From an uncultured Oscillospiraceae bacterium (GTDB taxonomy: Bacteria; Bacillota; Clostridia; Oscillospirales; Acutalibacteraceae): a DNA stretch of 64,000 nucleotides. Made by a program: the position numbers and the translations under genes. The notes beneath the pieces were generated by a model that was not told the origin of the DNA, searched no databases, and saw nothing but the letters and a program-made list of their open reading frames with translations. Shown piece after piece: positions 49,944 through 58,500 of the stretch (its first letter is position 1; every line of letters starts with the position of its first letter). The stretch lies in contig CASEMN010000002.1 in the NCBI GenBank assembly GCA_949289045.1, positions 1 to 64,000 on the forward strand. Direction: 5' to 3'.

Positions 49944-52163
49944 TTAATCTGCAGCCTGAGTTGTTGTCTCAGAAGCTGAAGTATCACCTGAATGGGCTGT
50001 ACAGGTAGCAGGAAGAGTATCCTTATTATACCATCCTGTTTTTGTGCTGGGGCAGGAATCCGTTGCAAGAAGTCCCGTCTCCATGCAGTATTTACGCTCT
50101 ACAACCTTATCGCTCTTGGGGAAATCCTTTGAAGGCAGACCTTCATGAATTTCATCCATAACTCTTTTGAAAATATTACCTGACGGATTCAAATAAACTC
50201 CTTTGATTTCCTTCTGGGTATCGTATCCGTACCAAACGGCGCTGACATAATAAGGAGTTCCTCCAATAAACCATCTGTCGTGGTCATCTGTTGTTGTACC
50301 GCTCTTTGCCATTGTGGGATATCCGCTGATACCGTAAGGTCTGGTAGTACCCTGGGGATCGGTAATAACAGTCTGGAGCATCTCACACATTATATTGGCT
50401 GTTTCTGCGGAAATTGCACGCTCAGATGTAGAGTTATTTTCAAGAATCACCTGCTCACCCTTGCTGTCTGTAACTTTATAGTAACAGTAAGGCTCATAAT
50501 AAAGTCCGCCGTTGCCGAAGGCTGCATAGGCCGCAGTCATTTCGAGAACGCTGACGCCGCTGTACATACCGCCCATTGCAAGAGGTGAATAGTTTTTATC
50601 TTCCTTCTCATTAAGAGAGGTTATATGGAACCTGTCCTGAAGGAATGCATAGGAACGGTCAAAATTGAGATAATCTTTAAGAATACGTACAGGAACGGTG
50701 TTGAGTGAACGTGCAAGAGCATTCTGCACTGTAACATTTTTTCCGCTTCCCGAACCACCGCCGTAGTTGAAGGGCATCTTTTCACCCTGATAGTAAATCT
50801 GTGCATCAGGAATCATTGTCGACCAGTTTATTACATTGTACTCAATGGACGGAGAATAAATACTCAGGGGCTTTATTGAAGAACCGGGAGAGCGGGTTGT
50901 ATCCGTAGCACGGTTAAGGCAACGGTTGCCGCTCTTTTCGCCTGCTTCACCAGCCATTCCAACAACTCGTCCTGCATAGTCCATTATTACCATTGCGGAC
51001 TGTGCAGCAGGATTATCTTCAGTATCCTCTTCCTTAGCAAAGGTTTCTCTGTTTTCATATACTCTTGTTACTACAGACTGGATATCAGGATCAACGGCAC
51101 TGTAAATTCTAAGTCCGCCGTAGAACACCATTTCCTCAGCCTTGTTCTTGCTGTATCCGCATTCAGTCTGGAGATCGGAAATAACAGAATCTATTACATA
51201 CTCAGTATAGAAATCATACTTTTGTACTTCAGGCTTCTGCTTGTTTTTCATCTCTTCGCTGGGAACATAATCCGGATCATTTGTAAACACAAGATCATAG
51301 GCCATAGCCTCGTCATATTCTTCCTGAGTTATTTTTTCCTGATCCAGAAGCTCACCAAGGCAATATTCCTGACGTTCTTTATTGTTTTCAGGATTTATAA
51401 GTGGATCATACAGTGTAGGAGAGTTCGTAATCGCCAGCAAACTCGCACATTCTGCAAGATTTAAATCCCCTACGTTTTTGCCAAAATATTTTTCAGCTGC
51501 TGTCTGTACACCATAGCAGTTTTCGCCGAGGTATATGGTATTCAGATAAGCCTCAGCTATCTCAGTTTTTTGATAGTTTTTCTCGAGATTCAGAGCATAT
51601 GTTATTTCATTAAATTTACGTACAAGCGTTACGTCATCCTCACCGGTAAGGTTTTTGATGAGCTGCTGTGTAATTGTAGAACCGCCCTGTACTTTCATGG
51701 AAGGAATAATCCTCGAAAGCAGAGAACGCACAGACGCAGACGCCGTTCTGAACCAGTCAACTCCTGCGTGACTCTCAAAGCGCTTGTCTTCCATAGCGAT
51801 AACGGTCTTATACATATACGGACCCATTTCGCTTAAATCAACCCATATTCTGTTTTCAGAGTTGTTAAGACGGCAATACTCGTAAATATTGTTATTATCG
51901 TCATATGCGTAGATAATCGTAGTCTGGTTCTGGTTGTTTTTATAAGACTCGAGATCTATTGCACATTCGCCGTTTGTAAAAGAAATAACGTAAGCGAGCA
52001 CCGACGCCAAAATGACGCACATAGTAATAACCAGCACGAGTATAATGGCTATTACAACCTGCCATTTGGCTGAATGTTTTGTTATGGTATTATTACCATT
52101 GTTTGTATTTCCGTTATTCTTTTCCGGATCTTTTCTTTTCTTAAATGGAACTTTCACTTTCAC
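49944..52163 (-). CDS. Class A penicillin-binding protein (PBP1A-like)
   Basis: Bifunctional peptidoglycan synthase of 739 residues, membrane-anchored by one helix (about 35-60) after a basic, Asn-rich cytoplasmic head. Transglycosylase domain (about 100-280): EDKRFESHAGVD, GGSTITQQLIKN, YLGENCYGV. Transpeptidase domain (about 380-680): SxxK in SPGSSIKPLS (Ser about 422), SxN in ARSLNT and KSGTT (about 619). A short C-terminal tail is rich in Thr. GTG start with GGGAGG about 12 bases upstream. Heads a transcript into the pyr genes. Confidence 0.93.
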   Translation of the reverse strand: MKVKVPFKKRKDPEKNNGNTNNGNNTITKHSAKWQVVIAIILVLVITMCVILASVLAYVISFTNGECAIDLESYKNNQNQTTIIYAYDDNNNIYEYCRLNNSENRIWVDLSEMGPYMYKTVIAMEDKRFESHAGVDWFRTASASVRSLLSRIIPSMKVQGGSTITQQLIKNLTGEDDVTLVRKFNEITYALNLEKNYQKTEIAEAYLNTIYLGENCYGVQTAAEKYFGKNVGDLNLAECASLLAITNSPTLYDPLINPENNKERQEYCLGELLDQEKITQEEYDEAMAYDLVFTNDPDYVPSEEMKNKQKPEVQKYDFYTEYVIDSVISDLQTECGYSKNKAEEMVFYGGLRIYSAVDPDIQSVVTRVYENRETFAKEEDTEDNPAAQSAMVIMDYAGRVVGMAGEAGEKSGNRCLNRATDTTRSPGSSIKPLSIYSPSIEYNVINWSTMIPDAQIYYQGEKMPFNYGGGSGSGKNVTVQNALARSLNTVPVRILKDYLNFDRSYAFLQDRFHITSLNEKEDKNYSPLAMGGMYSGVSVLEMTAAYAAFGNGGLYYEPYCYYKVTDSKGEQVILENNSTSERAISAETANIMCEMLQTVITDPQGTTRPYGISGYPTMAKSGTTTDDHDRWFIGGTPYYVSAVWYGYDTQKEIKGVYLNPSGNIFKRVMDEIHEGLPSKDFPKSDKVVERKYCMETGLLATDSCPSTKTGWYNKDTLPATCTAHSGDTSASETTTQAAD

Positions 52164-52238
52164 AGTTTTTAAAATCCTCCCTTTTGGTTAAATGAAACAT
52201 CTATGCCCTTTTGCGGGAAACTGATTAAAGTCTGTATC

Positions 52239-52247
52239 ATTATAGCA
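52239..52247 (-). promoter_or_regulatory. Extended -10 promoter of the PBP gene
   Basis: Minus-strand TGCTATAAT (TATAAT at 52239-52244), about 75 bases before the GTG start. No strong -35. Confidence 0.5.
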
Positions 52248-52368
52248 CATTTTTGGTAAAAAGTTTATATCTTTATAAAATTATTCCTTTTATCTATGAG
52301 AAAACTGCATATTAAAAGCAAAAAAGACAAAAATATATTTAACTTTAAAGATAAAGGTTGTGAAGAAA

Positions 52369-52707
52369 ATGAAAAAGACCGTCGGAAAAGTACTGCTGAC
52401 CGTTGGAATTTCCGCAGTTCTTGTGGTAGCCATTTCCTCCGCTTCATTCGGTTCGGATATCAGTAAAAACCAGTCGCAGAATCCTCAGGGACAAAATGCA
52501 GCTGAAAGTGTCTCCGAGCCCGCTTATATAATAGGTATATATAAAGGTTATGTGGCGGTATACAAATACGGCATTGACAAGCCCGTTAAGATAACCGACG
52601 TACCTGTAAGCACTCTTACTCAGGGCGATACCCTCATTTTGGCAAAAGGCATCCGGGTTGCCGACGAAGATGAACTTAACAAGCGTCTTGAAGATTATGT
52701 GGATTAG
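52369..52707 (+). CDS. Secreted protein with BofC-C-terminal-like domain
   Basis: 112-residue protein with a signal peptide or anchor helix (about 7-28), a Gln/Asn-rich linker and a small domain (about 50-110) reading YIIGIYKGYVAVYK, KITDVPVSTLTQGD and GIRVADEDELNKRLEDY. This pattern resembles the C-terminal domain of BofC and related clostridial proteins. Role unknown; a sporulation or envelope link is only suggested. ATG chosen; a GTG three codons earlier lies too close to AAAGG. Confidence 0.65.
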   Translation: MKKTVGKVLLTVGISAVLVVAISSASFGSDISKNQSQNPQGQNAAESVSEPAYIIGIYKGYVAVYKYGIDKPVKITDVPVSTLTQGDTLILAKGIRVADEDELNKRLEDYVD

Positions 52708-52743
52708 AAAAAAATAAAAATTTTTTATGTATTTTTACCCATC

Positions 52744-52772
52744 TTGACGATATTAAAGTAAAACTGTATAAT
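52744..52772 (+). promoter_or_regulatory. Promoter of the CBM9-kinase-phosphodiesterase genes
   Basis: TTGACG (52744-52749), 17-base spacer, TATAAT (52767-52772). Confidence 0.8.
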
Positions 52773-52820
52773 ATACGCATTAATTGTCACATATCAAACA
52801 AAGTGTGGTGCGAAAAATAA

Positions 52821-53459
52821 ATGAAAACTTATAATACCTTTGTTTTCACTTCAGAGCCGGAGTGGAACAGGGTGCCTGTTGCTTCCATCGACAGTTTCCA
52901 TTGGGAGAAGGAAAATTTTGTGCGTCCTCGTTCTTATGCAAAGCTCTGCGCTGTTGAGGGCAAAGGTATCTTTGCAAGACTGTGGTCCTTTGAAAAGGAT
53001 GTACGTGCCGTCTTTGAAAACCGGGACGACCCTGTATACCGGGACAGCTGTCTTGAATTTTTTATGTGCCCCATTGAGGGCTGTACCGTCCCTTATGCAA
53101 ACTTTGAAATGAACTCGAAGGGCGTTTTGCTTTCAGAATTCGGCGCCGGCAGAGGCGAGAAAAGAAAAAAACTTGCCGTACTATCGAAAGAAATTCCCGA
53201 AGTTTCAGTTTTTACCGTCAGCGAAAACGGCGAAACCGCATGGGGTGTTTCTCTGTTTATAAGCGAAAAACTGCTGTCGGATTTAACGGGAACTGATTTC
53301 AAAATCCATCCGATGACCCTCAGGGGTAATTTTTATAAATGCGGAGATGATACTCCGATTGCACATTTCGGAGCTTTCTCCCCTGTTGGGCCTGTTGAAA
53401 AAGGTTTCCATAACCCGGATTTATTTGCTGAGATAGTTTTTTCCCCCTGTAAAAATTGA
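52821..53459 (+). CDS. CBM9-like carbohydrate-binding protein
   Basis: 212-residue protein of the carbohydrate-binding family 9-like (DUF1083) type. Core: SFHWEKENFVRPRSYAKLCAVEGKGIFARLWSFEKDVRAVFENRDDPVYRDSCLEFFMCP in family order, residues about 25-84, then NFEMNSKGVLL and a last strand ending HNPDLFAEIVF. No signal peptide, unusual for a sugar-binding module, so it may sense or hold sugar inside the cell. No catalytic domain. First of three genes, 44 bp before the kinase gene. Confidence 0.82.
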   Translation: MKTYNTFVFTSEPEWNRVPVASIDSFHWEKENFVRPRSYAKLCAVEGKGIFARLWSFEKDVRAVFENRDDPVYRDSCLEFFMCPIEGCTVPYANFEMNSKGVLLSEFGAGRGEKRKKLAVLSKEIPEVSVFTVSENGETAWGVSLFISEKLLSDLTGTDFKIHPMTLRGNFYKCGDDTPIAHFGAFSPVGPVEKGFHNPDLFAEIVFSPCKN

Positions 53460-53503
53460 GGTAAACAGATAAAAATATATTTCACCGAAAGGCTGTGTAA
53501 ATT

Positions 53504-54631
53504 TTGACAAAACCTGTTTTTGATATTGAGGAAATTAAAGAGCATTTTAATTTTGAAGGAGAGTATACCGGATATTATTCAATACATAACGGACATATTA
53601 ATAATACTTATGTTCTTGAATTTAACCACAACGGAAACTATAGAGCCTATCTGCTCCAGCAGATTAACACCTATGTTTTCACTTCTCCTGACAAGCTTAT
53701 GGAAAACGTTGTAGGAGTTACAGAATACCTCCACAAAATTATCGTTGAAAACGGCGGCGACCCTGAAAGAGAAACCCTTAACGTTATCAAAACAAAGGAC
53801 GGGGCTCCGTATTTTGTTTCAAAGGATAACAGATACTGGAGATGTTACAACTTTATTACCGACGCATATACATGCCAGGCAATAGAAAACCCTGTTGTAT
53901 TCTATAACTCAGCTGTTGCTTTCGGCAACTTCCAGCGTTTACTTGCTGATTATCCAGCTGACAGTCTTCATGAAACCATACCTAATTTCCATAACACCGT
54001 TTCCAGATACAACGACCTTATGGAGGCTGTAAAAAACAATATCGCAGGAAGACTTGACAGCGTTAAGGAAGAAGTTAAATTTGCTCAGGAACGTGAGGCA
54101 GACACCCACGTTGTAGTTGACCTTATCGCCGAAGGAAAACTTCCAATGAGAGTTACACACAACGACACTAAGCTTAATAACGTAATGTTCGATAATAATA
54201 CAGATAAAGGAATTTGTGTCATTGACCTTGATACGGTAATGCCCGGTTCCTCACTTTACGATTTCGGTGACAGCATTCGTTTCGGAGCAAACCATGCCGC
54301 CGAAGATGAAAAGGATTTAAGTCTTGTTTATCTTGACCTCAACCTTTTTGAGCAGTATTGCAGAGGCTATCTTGAATCAGCAGGCAAGAGCCTTACCAAA
54401 ACTGAAATCGAATACCTCCCCTTCTCTGCAAAACTTATGACATTTGAATGCGGAATGAGATTCCTCGGAGATTATCTTAACGGAGACACATATTTCAAAA
54501 TCGGATATCCTGAACACAACCTTGACAGATGCCATACACAGTTCGCACTTGTTGCTGATATCGAAAAGAAATTTGATGAAATGAAAGCAATTGTTTCACG
54601 CATTTGCAGCGAGCTTGGAATTGAAAAATAA
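53504..54631 (+). CDS. N-acetylhexosamine 1-kinase-like phosphotransferase
   Basis: 375-residue kinase of the aminoglycoside/choline phosphotransferase (APH) fold, closest in layout to NahK-type enzymes that phosphorylate GlcNAc or GalNAc at C1. N-terminal lobe: GHINNTYVLEF and LLQQINTYVF. Catalytic loop VTHNDTKLNNVMFD (about 223-236) and metal site VIDLDTVMPGSSLYDFGD (about 245). GAAAGG about 11 bases before a TTG start. It fits salvage of hexosamines released by the GH18 or other enzymes. The end overlaps the phosphodiesterase gene start. Confidence 0.85.
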   Translation: MTKPVFDIEEIKEHFNFEGEYTGYYSIHNGHINNTYVLEFNHNGNYRAYLLQQINTYVFTSPDKLMENVVGVTEYLHKIIVENGGDPERETLNVIKTKDGAPYFVSKDNRYWRCYNFITDAYTCQAIENPVVFYNSAVAFGNFQRLLADYPADSLHETIPNFHNTVSRYNDLMEAVKNNIAGRLDSVKEEVKFAQEREADTHVVVDLIAEGKLPMRVTHNDTKLNNVMFDNNTDKGICVIDLDTVMPGSSLYDFGDSIRFGANHAAEDEKDLSLVYLDLNLFEQYCRGYLESAGKSLTKTEIEYLPFSAKLMTFECGMRFLGDYLNGDTYFKIGYPEHNLDRCHTQFALVADIEKKFDEMKAIVSRICSELGIEK

Positions 54632-55418
54632 AAAGTTTAAAATAGCAGCATCAGTCATTGCTTCTGTTCTTATTTTGATATCAGTGGTGTTTGCAGTGTT
54701 CACTCTCTCCGAAAAGAAAGCTCTGAAGCAGGCAAAGCTTGCTCAGTTAAATCTTCCTGAAGGATTCACAGTTACCGCTCACGCAGGTGCTTTAAATACT
54801 GAACCCAACACTATGGACTCTATAACCAAATCCCTCGATTTTATAGGAAACGGCGTTATAGAAGTTGATGTTAGGTTTACTTCTTCGGGAAAACCGGTTC
54901 TGAGCCACAATGAGGTTGAAGGCGAAGAAGATAAATATGTTTCACTTGAAGAATTTTTCAGTGTACTGAAAAAATATCCGGCAAAGGTTAACCTTGACCT
55001 CAAAGAGTTCTCAAACCTTCCGATAATTCAAGAGCTTGCTGAAAAATACGAGGTAATGGATCAGGTTTTCTTTACCGGCGTTTTCGAGGAAGAAGCCCAG
55101 AATGTAAAAACTTCATGTCCGGATATTCCCTACTATCTTAATGTATATCCCAATCCTATAAGGATAAAAAATGATTCTTATTTGGATTCTATAGCCAAAA
55201 CAATTACGGATTGCGGAGCCATAGGTATTAACATCAATTACCGTCTAGTCTCCGAAGAGATGATAACAAAAATGCACGAGAAAAATCTTCTTGTTTCTCT
55301 TTGGACAGTAGACAATGAAGATGATATGTATATCGCCCTTGCTGAAGCTCCTGATGATATTACTACAAGAAATCCGGACCTTCTTACTAATATTATCGAA
55401 AAGCAATCAAAAAATTGA
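54621..55418 (+). CDS. Membrane-anchored glycerophosphodiester phosphodiesterase
   Basis: About 265 residues: one N-terminal helix (about 7-27) then a GDPD barrel. Catalytic marks: AHAGALNTEPNTMDSI (equivalent of HRG...PENT, His about 50), EVDVRFTSSGKPVLSHNE (Glu/Asp about 80; His about 94) and LVSLWTVDNEDDM near the end. Releases glycerol 3-phosphate from glycerophosphodiesters, such as lipid or teichoic-acid fragments, outside the membrane. Start uncertain: TTG at 54621 or 54615, both inside the kinase gene with weak ribosome sites. Confidence 0.82.
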   Translation: MKNKKFKIAASVIASVLILISVVFAVFTLSEKKALKQAKLAQLNLPEGFTVTAHAGALNTEPNTMDSITKSLDFIGNGVIEVDVRFTSSGKPVLSHNEVEGEEDKYVSLEEFFSVLKKYPAKVNLDLKEFSNLPIIQELAEKYEVMDQVFFTGVFEEEAQNVKTSCPDIPYYLNVYPNPIRIKNDSYLDSIAKTITDCGAIGININYRLVSEEMITKMHEKNLLVSLWTVDNEDDMYIALAEAPDDITTRNPDLLTNIIEKQSKN

Positions 55419-55428
55419 CTTCATTTGT

Positions 55429-55468
55429 AAATCCCGTAAATCAGAAATTTGATTTACGGGATTTTTTT
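55429..55468 (+). terminator. Terminator of the kinase-GDPD genes
   Basis: AAATCCCGTAAATCA / TGATTTACGGGATTT with a 6-base loop, then TTTTT. Confidence 0.9.
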
Positions 55469-55496
55469 GACTCTCTAATTATTATAACATAAAGCA

Positions 55497-55535
55497 GAAA
55501 AACGTCTGCGGCTAAAAGCCGCAGACGCCTTTTTA
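55497..55535 (-). terminator. Terminator of the giant surface-protein gene
   Basis: CGTCTGCGGCT / AGCCGCAGACG with AAA loop, 42 bases past the stop; A- and T-runs flank it on both sides. Confidence 0.9.
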
Positions 55536-55576
55536 TAGGTTTATTCTGTTTGAATCAGAATTTAACATCTAAAATG

Positions 55577-58500
55577 TTATTTCTGCCAATCCCAGTTATA
55601 GAAACGTACCTTTACAGGATCAGATGTGATCTTGTTGCCGTATACGTCTTCAACTGTAACCTGAATCCAAGCTGAACGTGCACCAATGCCATTTGTAGCT
55701 CTGATAACAGCGCTTGTTCCGTCATCGGCAGCTTCAATTGTAGCCTGCTGATCGTCAGCGGACCATTTTGCATATTCCCAGCTTACGCTCTTAATGTCAG
55801 CGCCTTCGTTAACGCTGAGACCGAGAGTAACGGGAGTGCTATCCCACTTCTTAGTCCAGGAGACCTTCTGATATACAACCTCACCAACGGGAGCGCCGTT
55901 CTGAGTAATTGTTACGTCAGTAACTCTTGTACCAAGATCGATTGCATAGTAGGCATTAAGAAGCTCTTCAAGAGCAGCATTAACCTGTGCCTGAGTAGCA
56001 AGTTCGCTGTTAAGAACGAAGTCTGCTGTTTCAAGAGCTGCACGAAGCTCATCGGTAATCTGCTCATCGGTAAGGCCTGCGCCGTTTACCATGTTGACAG
56101 CCTCAGTAAGTGCAGTCTTATCGGAACGTACACGAACAACACAGCTTACGGTATATCCACCGTCTTCTGTTGTTGCTGTGATGAGAGTTTCACCAGGTCC
56201 TACAGCAGTTACAACTCCGCCGCTTACTGTAGCAACAGCAGCATTGGAAGATGCCCAGATTACGTTCTTATTCTTAGCAACAGAGGGTCCTACAGTTGCT
56301 TTAAGGGTTAATGTGTTACCCTCAAACATATCGGCTTCGGTACGGTCGATTGAAATCTCATATACTCTGCCCTGGAACAGTGCAGTAAGTTTTGAGAAGA
56401 AATCAATAAGTCCGTTTGTTCCAACGCCGCTGCCATTAATAAGACCAAGGCTGATTGTGTCAAGAGTCTTATCGGCAAACTTTGCAAGTTCAATAAGATA
56501 TTCGTTTCCGCTGTTATAGAACTTCTGGAAAACAGCGCTCCAGCGTTCATTGAATCCCTTGATGATTGAAACCGAGTTATCAAGAGTAGTATCTGTGCCT
56601 CTGAAGAGAACATAGATAGCGTTAAGAGTCTTATCTACGCCGTTATCCTCTTTATAAAGTCTCGCAAGAACATTAAGAATGTCGCGAAGATTCTTATTGA
56701 GGTCATCGCTCATGTTTGTCTTGTCAGCAATTATATCTGCGACTGTGTTGATGTTATCCTCATAGAAAGCGATTTCGATGAGGTTACGCATGAGAACAGT
56801 AATAACGTCAGCCTCAGCTGCATCAGTCAGACGGTAAGCTGTCTTACCAGACTTGGAAGTATATTCTGTAATAGTTCCAACGGTAAGCATATTAAGATCG
56901 TAAAGGAAGGGAATCTTAATATTTACGGGCTGGCCATCTATTTCAAGATTTGCAAGAGCGTTAATGATGATCTGAGTGATATCAAGGTCAAGATTAAAGC
57001 TGATGTCATAGATGGGACGAGCTGTATCAAGCATTACAAATGCGGCCTGAGCTGCATTTTCAACGCTTACCTGAAGTCCGTCACTGTTGATGAAGTAAAG
57101 TGCATTGGGAAGAATCTCAAGAAGCTTGTTGACCGGATCATTATAGATAGCTTCAACAAGGTTGAGAATGGGCTTAAGAATTGCGCTGAGAGCTGCATTC
57201 TGATCAGCCTGAACCGCTGCAACATACTCATCAGCGGAAAGAATGTCGTCGGGATTGCATCCAAGACCCTCAAGGATCGGGATGATACCGTTCTGATATC
57301 CGTAATAGCCGTTAATTTCAGCTGTTCCGAGAATATCAAAGTCCTCACCGGCAAGAACTGCCGCAAGAACGGGAGCGAAGGGGCTGAATGCCTTTGTAAG
57401 AGCAGCTGCGAAGCCGTCCTTATCGCCGTCTGTGAAGCCCCAATTATAACCCTCGGTTACATCGTCCCAAACAGAAATGTCGAGACCTATTGCACCGAGA
57501 ACAGGAGCAAGATCAATACCGATTCCGCCAAGAGCGTCCTTAACCATAAGAACGATGCTTGTAACAGTATCGTTTGTATAGATGTTGCCGGTAATGTAAC
57601 CCTTAATAAGCTCACTGAGAGTGGGAGCTCCGCTGCCCTGAAGAACAAGGATAAGGTTATCGATATAACCTGTAAGGTGATCGGCAAAGTACTGTGCCTT
57701 TTCCTGTGTCCAGTCGTCTGTATAGGTTACATTGTTGATTGTCTCTCCAACTTTGTCGGAGAAAGCGTACTCGATTTCCTTTGAAGCATAATCTTCATAA
57801 GGAATGAAAAGCTCTGTAACTGCACAGATAACGTTATCTGCATTAAGTCCGATACCGTTTACAATCTTGAGAATATCCTCGCTGATAACAATTTCAGAAC
57901 CTGTAAGTTTGCCTACAAGGGCTGTAACAGAATTGAGGAAATCGTTGTCGCCGAGCATGGGAAGAATGTAACGGAGAACTGCAAGAAGAGTATCCGCTTT
58001 ATCGGTTACAAGCTGATAGCGTGTTCCGCCTGTACGTCCGCTTGCAACACCTGCGATCATCTGTCCATGGCTTGCAAGAACTGCCTGATTAATTGTGGGA
58101 AGCACAAGATTTGAATCAGGAGCTACCAAACTGAGAACCATGGGGATAAGTTTGTTTACATCGCTGAGAATTGAAAGGTCGAGGTCAGGAAGAGCAAAGC
58201 TAAGAATGCCATAAAGGCTGTTGTCCTCTATTCCAGCTAAACTCAAAACATCCATGCCAATAACGCTTGCATTAACTTTTGCATCCTTGAGAGCAGTAGT
58301 AATCATATCGTGGTCAAGGATATAAGCAAACTTTGGAAGCACGTCTATCAGTGACGATACAGGAGCATCGGCAACGCTGTCTACCCATGTGAGAAGAGGA
58401 TCAAGGATCGCTCTCATCATATCCTCTGAAGTTGAATAAGTGTTGAATGTGCTTGTAGGAACTACATTCTCGCACTCAAGAACCTCAAGAAGAGGAAGAA

